A stretch of DNA of 64,000 bases from Candidatus Manganitrophaceae bacterium (GTDB lineage: Bacteria; Nitrospirota; Nitrospiria; SBBL01; JAADHI01). Below are positions 43,606-52,582 of this stretch, one piece after another. A program made the translations under genes and the position numbers. Each line of letters begins with the position of its first letter. Positions within the stretch are counted from its first letter, which is position 1. Location of the stretch: assembly GCA_012960925.1 (NCBI GenBank), contig DUAG01000043.1, forward strand, positions 1-64,000, given 5' to 3'. The notes beneath the pieces were generated by a model. The model was not told the origin of the DNA. It worked only from the letters and a program-made list of their open reading frames with translations, and ran no database searches.

Positions 43606-44150
43606 TTGAGATTAATCTGCTCACGCCGCATCGCGCAAAGACGACCAAGCGGAAGGTAGAGATACAAGCGCAACTCATCGTCGTCATCGCTGTCTGTTTG
43701 GTTACCCTGTTGATTTGTGGGTTCTTCTGGGGAAAACTCAATGATAAGGTAAGTGTCCTCAATTCAGAAACCTCAGAGCTCTCTGCAGAATTGGTTCAGT
43801 TAAAAATGAAAGTGAAGGAAGTTAAAAACTATGAACGGAACAAGAAAGTGGTTCAGGAAAAGATTGAGATCATTGATCAACTCCGCAAGAATCAGTCTGT
43901 CCCGGTGCATCTGCTTGACGAAATCAGCAGGAGCCTGCCCGACCGTGCATGGATAACCAGCCTCAGTGAAAGTCGGGGGAGTATTGATTTGGATGGAAAG
44001 GCTGTCACCAATAACGATATTGTTGAATTCATTGATAATCTGAAGGAATCTTCTTTCTTTGGGGATGTCCAGATCCTGGAGTCCCGGAAGAGCATCGAAG
44101 GGAATATCCCAGTCTATTTTTTCCGACTGAAGGGTGTGATTCTTTCATGA
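43602..44150 (+). CDS. pilN: Type IV pilus assembly protein PilN
   Basis: 182 residues. The N-terminus MIEINLLTPHRAK contains the conserved INLL motif that docks into PilM, then one membrane helix (IVVIAVCLVTLLICGFFWGKL), a coiled coil and the periplasmic ferredoxin-like domain (DEISRSLPDRAWITSLSE). Forms the inner-membrane alignment complex with PilO. Confidence 0.94.
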   Translation: MIEINLLTPHRAKTTKRKVEIQAQLIVVIAVCLVTLLICGFFWGKLNDKVSVLNSETSELSAELVQLKMKVKEVKNYERNKKVVQEKIEIIDQLRKNQSVPVHLLDEISRSLPDRAWITSLSESRGSIDLDGKAVTNNDIVEFIDNLKESSFFGDVQILESRKSIEGNIPVYFFRLKGVILS

Positions 44151-44177
44151 GGGTTTCATCCCCATGAGTGAGGTCTT

Positions 44178-44756
44178 ATGGATATTAATTCAGAAGCGTT
44201 AAAACATCTGACCAGTACACAGAAATTTGTTACGCTTGCCCTGATCGTTGTTATCCTTGTTGGGGGTTTTGTCTGGTTTGTTTTCATCCCGAAGAATAAT
44301 GAGATTGCCAGGCTCGAAGAGGAAGTTTCCGAGCTAAACAACGCAATCAACATCCATCGTATCAAGGTTCGCAAGCTGGTATTGCTAAGAAGTGAAAATG
44401 AGGCGCTTCAGCTAAAGTTGGCTGGATTGAAGGAGCAATTACCTCCTGAGGCGGAGGTGGAGGTTCTCCTGCGGCAGATTTCTGAGTTGGGAGGGAGAAC
44501 CGGGCTCGAATTTAAGCTGTGGCGACCCGCCGCGAAAGTAAGAGATCCTTCCGGGCTCTATGTCCGTATCCCTGTAAATGTTGAGGTTGCCGGAGGGTAT
44601 CATTCTCTCGCTGTTTTTTTTGATAAGATTAGTCATCTTTCACGGATAGTCAATGTTTCCAATATCCGGATGACATCTCCTAAAGAAGACAAGGGTCGGA
44701 TTATTATTCAGACCAGTTTCTCTGCAACGGCATTTGCTTCTGTAGAAGGAGGTTAG
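44178..44756 (+). CDS. pilO: Type IV pilus assembly protein PilO
   Basis: 192 residues: short cytoplasmic tail, one membrane helix (FVTLALIVVILVGGFVWFVFIP), a coiled coil (EIARLEEEVSELNNAI) and a periplasmic domain with LPPEAEVEVLLRQISELGGRTGLEF, characteristic of PilO. Pairs with PilN. 27 bases after pilN and directly followed by pilP. Confidence 0.93.
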   Translation: MDINSEALKHLTSTQKFVTLALIVVILVGGFVWFVFIPKNNEIARLEEEVSELNNAINIHRIKVRKLVLLRSENEALQLKLAGLKEQLPPEAEVEVLLRQISELGGRTGLEFKLWRPAAKVRDPSGLYVRIPVNVEVAGGYHSLAVFFDKISHLSRIVNVSNIRMTSPKEDKGRIIIQTSFSATAFASVEGG

Positions 44757-45293
44757 TTGAACACTTTTTTCAGAACGGGAATCATTTTGCTTTGCTTGCT
44801 ATTACCCGCGTGTGACGGTACAGATGCCCCCCCGATCACAGAAGAAATTCCTCCCCTCCCGGCCCCGCAAGTTTCCCGGAGTGGAGAGCTGGTTGAAGCC
44901 GTGAGTCCGACCCCGGAAATAAAAGAGGAGGTCGTTACTTTTCGGTATAACCCCGAAGGAAGACGTGATCCGTTCCGGTCAATAGTGGCATCCTCCAGGA
45001 AGTCACAGAAGAAGATTCTAAGCCTCCCTCCGTTGCAACGCTTGTCCTTGTCTGAGTTGAAATTGATCGGGATTGTCTGGGGTGAATTCGGCTTCGGGGC
45101 AATCGTCCAGACGCCGGACGGTAAAGGATATACCCTGCGAAAGGGGACCCGAATTGGCATAAGTAGCGGTATCGTGCGACGGATTACGAAGGAAGAAGTC
45201 GTGATAAGAGAGACCGGTACCAATATATTTGGTGAAACTGAGACAAGCACCACTGTGATGAAACTTCATCTCCAAGAGGAGGGGCTAGAATGA
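44757..45293 (+). CDS. pilP: Type IV pilus lipoprotein PilP
   Basis: 178 residues from a TTG start touching the pilO stop. The signal sequence has a lipobox LLPAC (Cys19). A Pro-rich linker leads to the RYNPEGRRDPFRSI motif and the beta domain LSLSELKLIGIVWGEFGFGAIVQTPDGKGYTLRKGT, the PilP core that binds the secretin N-domain. Overlaps pilQ by 4 bases. Confidence 0.94.
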   Translation: MNTFFRTGIILLCLLLPACDGTDAPPITEEIPPLPAPQVSRSGELVEAVSPTPEIKEEVVTFRYNPEGRRDPFRSIVASSRKSQKKILSLPPLQRLSLSELKLIGIVWGEFGFGAIVQTPDGKGYTLRKGTRIGISSGIVRRITKEEVVIRETGTNIFGETETSTTVMKLHLQEEGLE

Positions 45294-47674
45294 CCGGCCA
45301 TGCGTTCCGATATGCAATCATTATACTATTTTCATCACTCGCCCTGTCCTGTGGTGTCAAAAATTTGCAGGTCAACGAGACATTCCAGACAGAGATCCAG
45401 CATATAGACATTTCTGAGGGAACCGGGGAGACCATCGTCATCCTAGAGGGTCAGGAACCCATGATCTACACCACCTTCAGGCTGCATAACCCTGATCGCC
45501 TGGTGATTGATATGGCGGAAGTCGGCCTTGGTCAATATCAGGATGAGATCGTGCTTGAAAAGGGGCCGATTCGCTCAATACGTCCTAAGGTTGGCGAGCG
45601 GAGCCGGGTTTCCCGTCTTGAATTCGAGTTGACCGGCGGCGCTGAAACAAATGTGAGGACAGAAGGGCTCAAGCTTATCGTCCAGGTGTCTCTTCCGGCG
45701 GGTGAAGTCGAAGAGGAAAGTGAAAGCGCAAAGGGTTTTGTTTTCTTTGATGAGGAACGGGCTCCCTCCTCTGAAAAATCTTCCGAAGAACGACCTGAGG
45801 AAGAGGTCCAGGATATCCTTTCTTTGCTCATAAAGGAAGAAGGTACGAGATTGGTGGAGGAAGCCCTGAGTCCCCCCGCGAAAACGGTGAGCGGAATACG
45901 TTTTGACGATCAGGAGGGCCTGGCGCTTGTTGTGACAGCAGACGGCCGCCTGGATCCTGAAATCTTTCTCCTGGGGCAAGATCGATTGGTCATAGATCTT
46001 GCCAATACCACAACAACGACGAAAGAAAGGCTTATTGCAGCAAGGGATCCTGCAGTGAAGCAGGTACGAATAGGGCAGCATCCGGATAAACTTCGTCTTG
46101 TCGTGGATCTCCTCTCTCCCATTCAATATTCCTGGCATCAGGGTGAAAAGAAGTTGCGTATTCAATTGGAGAGCCTCCATAAGGGGGATAAACAGCCTGT
46201 TCCGTTCTTCCCGCCGTCCCCTCCCCGGGAAGAAGCAAGTTCTTCCCCTTTGATCACTCCGGTTCAATCAAAGGAAGGCCTTGTTGCGCCAGCGAAGATG
46301 GTGGCTGCTTCACCTGCTGAAAAAGTTATCAAGAAACCTTCGAAGAAGGTCATTCTCAGGCCGGCCCCGGTTTCACCAAAACAAAAACAAGTGGTAAAAA
46401 TGGTAAAGAAAGCGAAGGTGGAAAGAAGTTCTGAGGGCGCGGAGACATCAGCTAAGCCAAAATTCACCGGAAAGAAGATTTCTCTTGATTTTCAGGATGC
46501 TGATATTACGGATATGATTCGTCTCATAGCCGATGTGAGTAAAATGAACATCGTGATGGGGGATGACGTCAAAGGAAAGGTCACCTTGAAGCTGATCAAT
46601 GTCCCATGGGATCAGGCGCTTGAAATTGTATTAAAGATGAATAACCTGGGCGAGATCCGGGAAGGAAATATCCTCAGAATCTCGACATTGGCAAACATTA
46701 CGCGCCAGCAGGACGAAGAGGCTCGAGCGAAGGAGACGAAGGTCCGCGCGGAAGATCTGGTCACTAAAATATTCCGGATCAATTACGCCAAGGCAGATGA
46801 ACTTCAGAACACGGTTTCAAAGCTGCTCTCCCCCAGGGGAGATATTACCGTCGACGATCGAACAAACGCCATTATCGTGAAGGATATTGAAAAGAATATC
46901 CGTGAGGTTGGGGGTCTGATCAGAAAACTCGATACCCAGACGCCTCAGGTCATGATTGAGGCCCGGATTGTTCAGATCAAACCGAATTTCAGGCGGGAAT
47001 TGGGGATTCAGTGGGGCGCTGAAACAAGTGGGGTAAACAATAATAGCAGGTTTACCCTTTCCAATACCACTGGCGCTTTTAATGCCGGCATCTCTGACTT
47101 TGCTGTCAACGTGCCGGCAGGATTCAACCTGGGGGGAATTGGGTTTACTTTTGGACGGATCGGTGCGGGGAATCCGTTTAACCTTGATCTTAGGCTCTCG
47201 GCAGGGGAATCGCAGGGGCTGACCCGTATCATTTCGACACCCAAAATTGCTGTTCTGGACAACGAAGAGGCAAAGATCCAGCAGGGAGAGTCGATCCCGT
47301 TTCAAACCACTTCTGATCAGGGGACGCAGACACAATTTATTGACGCAAATTTGAGTTTAACCGTAACACCTCATATCTCTCCGGATGGCGGCATCGTCAT
47401 GGATATCAAGATCTCAAAGAACGCCCCCGGGGATACGATCCCGGGTGCCGCTGGCCCGAGTATTCTGAAAAAAGAGGCGACAACGAAGATCCTGATTCAG
47501 GATGGCGAGACCGCCGTGATCGGCGGGATCTATGAGACGGACGAGGCGGAATCTATCAGCGGAATCCCTTATCTTATGGATATCCCTTTTCTGGGATGGC
47601 TTTTCAAGAGAACGGAGACGAGGGAAAATACCTCAGAGCTCCTCGTCTTTATTACCCCTACGATCATGAAGTAA
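45290..47674 (+). CDS. pilQ: Type IV pilus secretin PilQ
   Basis: 794-residue outer-membrane secretin. The signal ends in a lipobox-like LALSC (Cys21). Two AMIN domains (about residues 30-130 and 200-290) bind peptidoglycan; a Lys/Pro-rich linker follows; then the STN/N0 domain (ISLDFQDADITDMIRLIADVSKMNIV), N1 domains and the secretin channel with ISTPKIAVLDNEEAKIQQGESIPF and the C-terminal IPFLGWLFKRTETRENTSELLVFITPTI. It is an intact PilQ, though with an unusual lipoprotein-type signal. Confidence 0.96.
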   Translation: MTGHAFRYAIIILFSSLALSCGVKNLQVNETFQTEIQHIDISEGTGETIVILEGQEPMIYTTFRLHNPDRLVIDMAEVGLGQYQDEIVLEKGPIRSIRPKVGERSRVSRLEFELTGGAETNVRTEGLKLIVQVSLPAGEVEEESESAKGFVFFDEERAPSSEKSSEERPEEEVQDILSLLIKEEGTRLVEEALSPPAKTVSGIRFDDQEGLALVVTADGRLDPEIFLLGQDRLVIDLANTTTTTKERLIAARDPAVKQVRIGQHPDKLRLVVDLLSPIQYSWHQGEKKLRIQLESLHKGDKQPVPFFPPSPPREEASSSPLITPVQSKEGLVAPAKMVAASPAEKVIKKPSKKVILRPAPVSPKQKQVVKMVKKAKVERSSEGAETSAKPKFTGKKISLDFQDADITDMIRLIADVSKMNIVMGDDVKGKVTLKLINVPWDQALEIVLKMNNLGEIREGNILRISTLANITRQQDEEARAKETKVRAEDLVTKIFRINYAKADELQNTVSKLLSPRGDITVDDRTNAIIVKDIEKNIREVGGLIRKLDTQTPQVMIEARIVQIKPNFRRELGIQWGAETSGVNNNSRFTLSNTTGAFNAGISDFAVNVPAGFNLGGIGFTFGRIGAGNPFNLDLRLSAGESQGLTRIISTPKIAVLDNEEAKIQQGESIPFQTTSDQGTQTQFIDANLSLTVTPHISPDGGIVMDIKISKNAPGDTIPGAAGPSILKKEATTKILIQDGETAVIGGIYETDEAESISGIPYLMDIPFLGWLFKRTETRENTSELLVFITPTIMK

Positions 47675-47713
47675 GCGCAGGTCTCCTGGGCGAATCTCTG
47701 TTTAAAGTTGAGT

Positions 47714-48238
47714 ATGAAAAATATTGTATTGCTCGGTTTTATGGGAACAGGAAAAAGCATTATTGGAAGGCGCCTGGCGGTGGAATTAGGCTATCGCTTT
47801 GCCGACACCGATCAGATCATTGAAGAGAGAGCACATAAAAGAATTGATAAAATATTTGCCGAAGAGGGAGAATCGTGGTTCAGGCAATTGGAGTTGGAGA
47901 CCGTGCATGATGTCTCGGGGTGGAGCGGATATGTCATTTCTACGGGAGGGGGTGTCCCGCTTCAAGAGGAAAACCTCAAGGCTCTAAGCGGAAATGGGAT
48001 TCTGGTTTCTCTGAAGGCACGACCCGAGGTGATCTTGAGAAGGGTTCGAAAAAGGCTGGGAAAACGCCCGCTGTTACGCGGTCCTCATCCACTCTCAAGG
48101 ATTACCCGTCTCCTGACAGAAAGACAACCGTTTTACGATCGCGCGGCTTTTTCGATTGATACGTCTGATGTTGATGTTCAGGAAAGCGTTCGTCGGATTA
48201 AGATAAAGGTCTTGGAAAGGATGGGGGAGAACTCCTGA
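47714..48238 (+). CDS. aroK: Shikimate kinase
   Basis: About 174 residues. Walker A GFMGTGKS lies at residues 8-15, the shikimate-binding Asp in FADTDQIIEERA, and STGGGVPLQEEN and RPLLRGPHPLSRI complete the family. Phosphorylates shikimate in the chorismate pathway. ATG 47714 was preferred over TTG 47708. It follows pilQ and precedes aroB, the classic pilQ-aroK-aroB arrangement. Confidence 0.95.
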   Translation: MKNIVLLGFMGTGKSIIGRRLAVELGYRFADTDQIIEERAHKRIDKIFAEEGESWFRQLELETVHDVSGWSGYVISTGGGVPLQEENLKALSGNGILVSLKARPEVILRRVRKRLGKRPLLRGPHPLSRITRLLTERQPFYDRAAFSIDTSDVDVQESVRRIKIKVLERMGENS

Positions 48239-48245
48239 TCTGACG

Positions 48246-49337
48246 GTGAAAGTAGAAAAGATATCACTTAAGTTAAGTCACAACAGTTATGACATCGTTA
48301 TCGGTCCGGGAATCCTTCAAAATCTGGGGAAATATCTTCGGGATCTTTCGCTTGGGGAGAAAATCGCTGTCGTGACTCATCCCAGGGTAGACCGTCTTTA
48401 TGGTGCCCAGGTTCGGAAAAGCCTGAAAGACGCAGGGTATTCCCCAGTGATGATATCGCTTCCTGATGGTGAGCGGTACAAAACGCTTGATCAGGTGGGC
48501 CGGGTATATGACAAACTTGTTGCACACCGGTTTGAACGGGATGCGACATTGGTTGCTTTGGGCGGCGGTGTGGTCGGGGATATGGCCGGATTCGTAGCGG
48601 CAACTTTTTTAAGAGGGATCTCTTACATTCAATGCCCAACCACGGTCGTGGCACAGGTTGATGCCAGTATCGGCGGAAAGACGGGTGTTGACCATCCTAA
48701 GGGTAAAAACCTGATAGGCGCCTTCTACCAACCCCGCCTGGTCTGCATTGATCCGACGGTCCTGACGACCCTTTCCAAACGAGAATATATTGCCGGTCTC
48801 GCCGAGGTCGTGAAATATGGTGTCATTTTTGATCCCGCCTTCATTGGATATCTTGAGCGTTATACTGCCCCGATCAAGGTGCTTGAGCCCGGAAAAATTC
48901 TTTACTGTATCAAAAAGTCAGCAGCAATCAAGGCAGAGATTGTTCAAGCGGACGAAAGAGAATCGAGTCTTCGTAAGATCTTAAATTACGGCCATACATT
49001 TGGACATGCTATTGAAACGATGACGGGCTACCGAAAGTATAAGCATGGCGAAGCGGTTTCCATTGGGATGGTCATGGCGTCCCGGCTTGCTTGCATGCTG
49101 GGGATCCTAAGCGAGATTGCGCTTGAACGTCAGGTCGCCCTACTCCGTTCATTTGGCCTTCCGACACGGATGCCTCGCCTCGATCCGGGCTGCTTGCTTT
49201 CCGTGATGGAACGGGACAAAAAGGTTGTGGATGGGGTGATCTTTTTTATCCTGCCCGAAAAAATAGGATCTGTCCGGATTATGCCCGTCGATCGTAAAGA
49301 CCTGAAAGTTTTTCTCCGATCAGTTTTCTCGCGCTGA
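48246..49337 (+). CDS. aroB: 3-dehydroquinate synthase
   Basis: 363 residues, GTG start 7 bases after aroK. NAD-binding LVALGGGVVGDMAGFVAATFLRG, the substrate region TTVVAQVDASIGGKTGVDHPKGKNLIGAFYQP and metal ligand GHTFGHAIE are typical. Converts DAHP to 3-dehydroquinate, second step of the shikimate pathway. Confidence 0.97.
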   Translation: MKVEKISLKLSHNSYDIVIGPGILQNLGKYLRDLSLGEKIAVVTHPRVDRLYGAQVRKSLKDAGYSPVMISLPDGERYKTLDQVGRVYDKLVAHRFERDATLVALGGGVVGDMAGFVAATFLRGISYIQCPTTVVAQVDASIGGKTGVDHPKGKNLIGAFYQPRLVCIDPTVLTTLSKREYIAGLAEVVKYGVIFDPAFIGYLERYTAPIKVLEPGKILYCIKKSAAIKAEIVQADERESSLRKILNYGHTFGHAIETMTGYRKYKHGEAVSIGMVMASRLACMLGILSEIALERQVALLRSFGLPTRMPRLDPGCLLSVMERDKKVVDGVIFFILPEKIGSVRIMPVDRKDLKVFLRSVFSR

Positions 49338-49464
49338 CCCCCTCTCGATATCTTAATTTAAGACCCTGACAATTCCCAATCGACTCTGATAAGATGGTTT
49401 CCAACTGTCTCCCTGAATATTGTTTCATTTTATATTCTTGGAAAAATAGTTCTGGAGCTGTACC

Positions 49465-50004
49465 TTGAGGAATCTCCTTCAAAAGATTACTATAAAAACA
49501 GTTCCGGTTTACTTTGGTATCGTTTTGCTCTTTGTTTATGGGACAGTCCAGCCCCATCTTTTTTTCATGGGTGTCGCTCTTATCTTAATCGGAGAGGCGG
49601 GTCGTCTCTGGGCTGCGGGGCATCTTCGTAAAAATCGTGAGGTAACGACAACAGGACCCTACGCCTATGTTAAAAACCCTCTCTATATTGGAACCTTCCT
49701 CATCATGGTTGGCTTCTGTTTTCTCGCGGGACAATGGATCATCCTTTCTGTCGGACTGGCCGTCTTTTTTTTCTATTACGCGCCATTTAAAAAAAAACGG
49801 GAAGCTGCTCGCTTGAAAAATATTTTCGGATCTCTGTGGGACGAATATGACCGGAGCGTTCCGGACTATTTCCCCCGCCTCTCGCCTTACAAAAATAGAG
49901 GGAGCCACCAATGGGCATGGGGCCGTGTTGTTTCAAACAGTGAGCATCAGACAGCCGTGATGACCCTGGCCGGAATCGTTGCCCTGGGGCTTCGACTATA
50001 TTAA
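49465..50004 (+). CDS. Isoprenylcysteine methyltransferase-family membrane protein
   Basis: 179 residues; TTG start 8 bases after GGAG. Several membrane segments and the motif VTTTGPYAYVKNPLYIGTFLIMVGF mark the ICMT/PEMT (NnrU-like) SAM-binding membrane methyltransferase superfamily; the EYDRSVPDYFPRL part is the conserved C-terminal region. Bacterial substrates are largely unknown; they may be lipids. Placed next to a kinase gene. Confidence 0.8.
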   Translation: MRNLLQKITIKTVPVYFGIVLLFVYGTVQPHLFFMGVALILIGEAGRLWAAGHLRKNREVTTTGPYAYVKNPLYIGTFLIMVGFCFLAGQWIILSVGLAVFFFYYAPFKKKREAARLKNIFGSLWDEYDRSVPDYFPRLSPYKNRGSHQWAWGRVVSNSEHQTAVMTLAGIVALGLRLY

Positions 50005-50015
50005 ATGGATTGTGC

Positions 50016-50684
50016 ATGACATTCAAAAGAGCCTCCTTTCGACAGTATATTCAAAGAGTGATGCGGGAGGGGAAGCCCTGGAAGCCCGATATCTTCGTTC
50101 TTCAGAAAGAGGGCAGACAGATTCTGGTCAAGGATTACTTTGAAAAGTCTTTTTTCTTTCGCATTTTTGTCGGCGTCGTCGCGATCAGACGGGAAGCTCT
50201 TATTTACCGAAAACTCCAGGGTATACCGGGCATCCCGAAGTGTTATGGACTGATCGACCGATATGCCCTGGCCCTTGAGTTTATTCCGAGTCGAAATGGC
50301 TCTGAGCTAAGGGAAGACGACCTGGACCCTGCTTTTTTTGACAAGATGAGGGTTGTGATCGACGCCGTTCATGCCCGAGGGGTGGTATTATGCGACCTTC
50401 GCAATGTAAAAAATATTCTCATGGGAGAGGATGGAAAGCCCTACCTGATTGATTTTGCGACCGCGTTTCAACGCGGAGGACGTTTCAACATTATAAAAAA
50501 TAGGGTCTATCATATTTTTCATCAAGACGATATATTGGGCATCGCAAAATTAAAAAAAACACGTGCGAAACACCTACTCTCGGAAGAAGAACGATCTTCT
50601 CTCGAGAAAGGGCTCTTCGGAGAGAAAGAAGTGAAGATGATTCGTACAAAGGGGATATGGTTTCTTAAAAAGATATTTGGTTAA
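50016..50684 (+). CDS. LPS-kinase/RIO-like protein kinase
   Basis: 222 residues from ATG 50016. Bacterial kinase-like fold: Lys39 in ILVKDYF as the candidate ATP lysine, a catalytic-loop-like VLCDLRNVKNIL and YLIDFATAF in place of DFG. It resembles small lipopolysaccharide (Kdo/heptose) or RIO-type kinases and likely phosphorylates a sugar or protein. The Asp-Phe-Ala in the metal-binding position is a variant common in LPS kinases. The stop codon TAA lies within the TTAA flank of R1 copy e. Confidence 0.75.
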   Translation: MTFKRASFRQYIQRVMREGKPWKPDIFVLQKEGRQILVKDYFEKSFFFRIFVGVVAIRREALIYRKLQGIPGIPKCYGLIDRYALALEFIPSRNGSELREDDLDPAFFDKMRVVIDAVHARGVVLCDLRNVKNILMGEDGKPYLIDFATAFQRGGRFNIIKNRVYHIFHQDDILGIAKLKKTRAKHLLSEEERSSLEKGLFGEKEVKMIRTKGIWFLKKIFG

Positions 50685-50842
50685 GGAAGTTCTGAATAAG
50701 TCTGGGTTGTTTTTTCAGGAGATAGAATATTCCGATTCAAGGCGCGAATCGCAGAGAATAGCCCGCTATTTTCAAGATTTGCAACGCAGAAGCGGGACAT
50801 TGTAGCCCTGAAAAAGCGAGTCATGACTTGTTCAGAGGTTTC
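50685..50842. repeat. R1 MITE-like element, copy e (short, 158 bp)
   Basis: GGAAGTTCTGAATAAGTC at the left (end A) and, inverted, GACTTGTTCAGAGGTTTC at the right (end B). Flanks TTAA and TTAG suggest a TTAA-type target duplication with one mismatch. The centre is a palindrome AATAGCCCGCTATT, so the whole element can fold on itself. Left flank contains the kinase stop codon; the right end is 16 bases before the purH start. Confidence 0.85.
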
Positions 50843-50858
50843 TTAGAATGGAGGAGTG

Positions 50859-52415
50859 ATGGGAAAAATTCAGCGGGCAATTCTAAGTGTCTACAACAAG
50901 GAGGGAATTGTTGATCTTGCCCAGGGCCTTCAAGCGATGGGGATCGAAATTCTTTCGACAGGTGGGACCTATGCCCTGCTCAAAGAGAAGGGTGTCAGTG
51001 CCAGGGAAATATCCGAATATACCGGTTTTCCTGAAATGCTTGATGGCCGAGTAAAGACCCTCCATCCCCGCATTCATGGCGGAATTCTGGGCAAGCGGGG
51101 AAATCCAAAGCATGAGAAAGAGATGGAAAAGGAAGGGATCGTCCCTATTGACTTGGTGGTGGTGAATCTCTACCCCTTTAGAGAGACCATTGCAAAGCCC
51201 GATGTTACGTTGGAAGACGCCATCGAAAATATTGATATCGGCGGGCCGACCATGCTCCGGTCTGCCGCGAAGAACTACAAGGATGTCGCCGTGATTGTCG
51301 ATCCGGGAGATTATGCAGACATCCTTGAGGAAATGAGAAAATCGAAGGGAGCCGTGTCAGAATCCAAGCGTTTTTCGCTTGCGAACAAGGTCTTTCGCTA
51401 TACCTCTGAATATGATAGTACGATCGCATCTTATTTGAGCGGTGTCGAAGGAAAGGCCGAGCGCTTCCCGGATTCAATCCAGATTCAGTTGAAGAAGGTT
51501 CAGGGACTCCGCTACGGCGAAAATCCGCATCAGGAAGCGGCTCTTTATACAGAAAATTTTTCCGGGGAGAGCGATCTCCCGAAACAGCTCTGGGGGAAGG
51601 AGATGTCTTATAATAATTTTCTGGATACGGAAGCGGCGTATGAGATGGTTCTGTCGTTTCAGGAACAGGCCGCCGTGGTGGTGAAACATAATAATCCTTG
51701 CGGCGTTGCAACAGAGGAGAGATTGGTCGAGGCCTACCGGAAGGCGCGGGCAACGGATCCGAGTTCTGCGTTCGGCGGTGTGGCTGCCTTTAATCGGCCC
51801 ATCGACGCGGAGACGGCTGAGGAGATTACGTCCACGTTCATGGAGGTTGTGATCGCGCCGAGTATTGATGCATCGGCCCTTGCCATCTTTCAGAAGAAAA
51901 AAAATCTACGGATATTGGAAGCCGGCGTCAGGGCCGCTTCCAATAAAAATAAAACCCGTAAGGATATCCGGTGTTTGTCCGGGGGGATGCTTATTCAGGA
52001 CCATGACGACGACATTATTGATGACCCAAAGGGCTTGAAAGTGGTCAGCCAACGTGTTCCATCCGAAGAAGAACTTGCGGCGCTTCTTTTTGCGTGGAAG
52101 GTGTGCAAGTACGTGAAGTCAAATGCAATCATCTATGCCCGCTCCGGACAGACGGTTGGCATCGGGGCCGGGCAGATGAGCCGGGTCGATTCCGTAAAAA
52201 TTGCCCAAATGAAGGCCCAGCAGCCCCTCGAAGGAAGTGTGATGGCCTCTGACGCCTTCTTTCCTTTTCGGGATGCCATTGATACAGCGGCAAAGGCCGG
52301 TATCGTCGCAGTGGTCCAGCCTGGAGGATCGATCCGGGATAAGGATGTCATCCAGGCCATCGACGAGCATAAGATGGCAATGGTGTTTACCGGAATGAGG
52401 CACTTCAAGCATTAA
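50859..52415 (+). CDS. purH: AICAR transformylase/IMP cyclohydrolase
   Basis: 518 residues, bifunctional enzyme of the last two steps to IMP. The N-terminal MGS-like cyclohydrolase domain ([46 protein letters not shown]) and the C-terminal AICARFT domain ([31 protein letters not shown]) are intact. ATG 50859 follows GGAGG. The TAA stop lies at the left tip of R2 copy c. Confidence 0.97.
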   Translation: MGKIQRAILSVYNKEGIVDLAQGLQAMGIEILSTGGTYALLKEKGVSAREISEYTGFPEMLDGRVKTLHPRIHGGILGKRGNPKHEKEMEKEGIVPIDLVVVNLYPFRETIAKPDVTLEDAIENIDIGGPTMLRSAAKNYKDVAVIVDPGDYADILEEMRKSKGAVSESKRFSLANKVFRYTSEYDSTIASYLSGVEGKAERFPDSIQIQLKKVQGLRYGENPHQEAALYTENFSGESDLPKQLWGKEMSYNNFLDTEAAYEMVLSFQEQAAVVVKHNNPCGVATEERLVEAYRKARATDPSSAFGGVAAFNRPIDAETAEEITSTFMEVVIAPSIDASALAIFQKKKNLRILEAGVRAASNKNKTRKDIRCLSGGMLIQDHDDDIIDDPKGLKVVSQRVPSEEELAALLFAWKVCKYVKSNAIIYARSGQTVGIGAGQMSRVDSVKIAQMKAQQPLEGSVMASDAFFPFRDAIDTAAKAGIVAVVQPGGSIRDKDVIQAIDEHKMAMVFTGMRHFKH

Positions 52416-52553
52416 AATGGTTCAGCTCACCCCTATTTTTCTCCATGGCTGCGTTGCTGTGGTGCTCGAATCCTCACGTACAATCAGTACGTTCCGGTTC
52501 TGCGCTCCTCGCGCCTTGCCCTGAAGTAAAATCTGGGCAATCTGAACCGTTTT
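52413..52553. repeat. R2 inverted-repeat element, copy c (141 bp)
   Basis: Terminal inverted repeats TAAAATGGTTCAGCTCACCC and, inverted, TAAAACGGTTCAGATTGCCC. The core contains GGCTGCGTTGCTGTGGTGCTC, CACGTACAATCAGTACGT (a hairpin) and CTCCTCGCGCCTTGCCCTG, also present in the copies at 29115 and 41764. It separates purH from purD. Confidence 0.75.
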
Positions 52554-52582
52554 ACCTTTTACACTTACATTATAAGGAAAAA

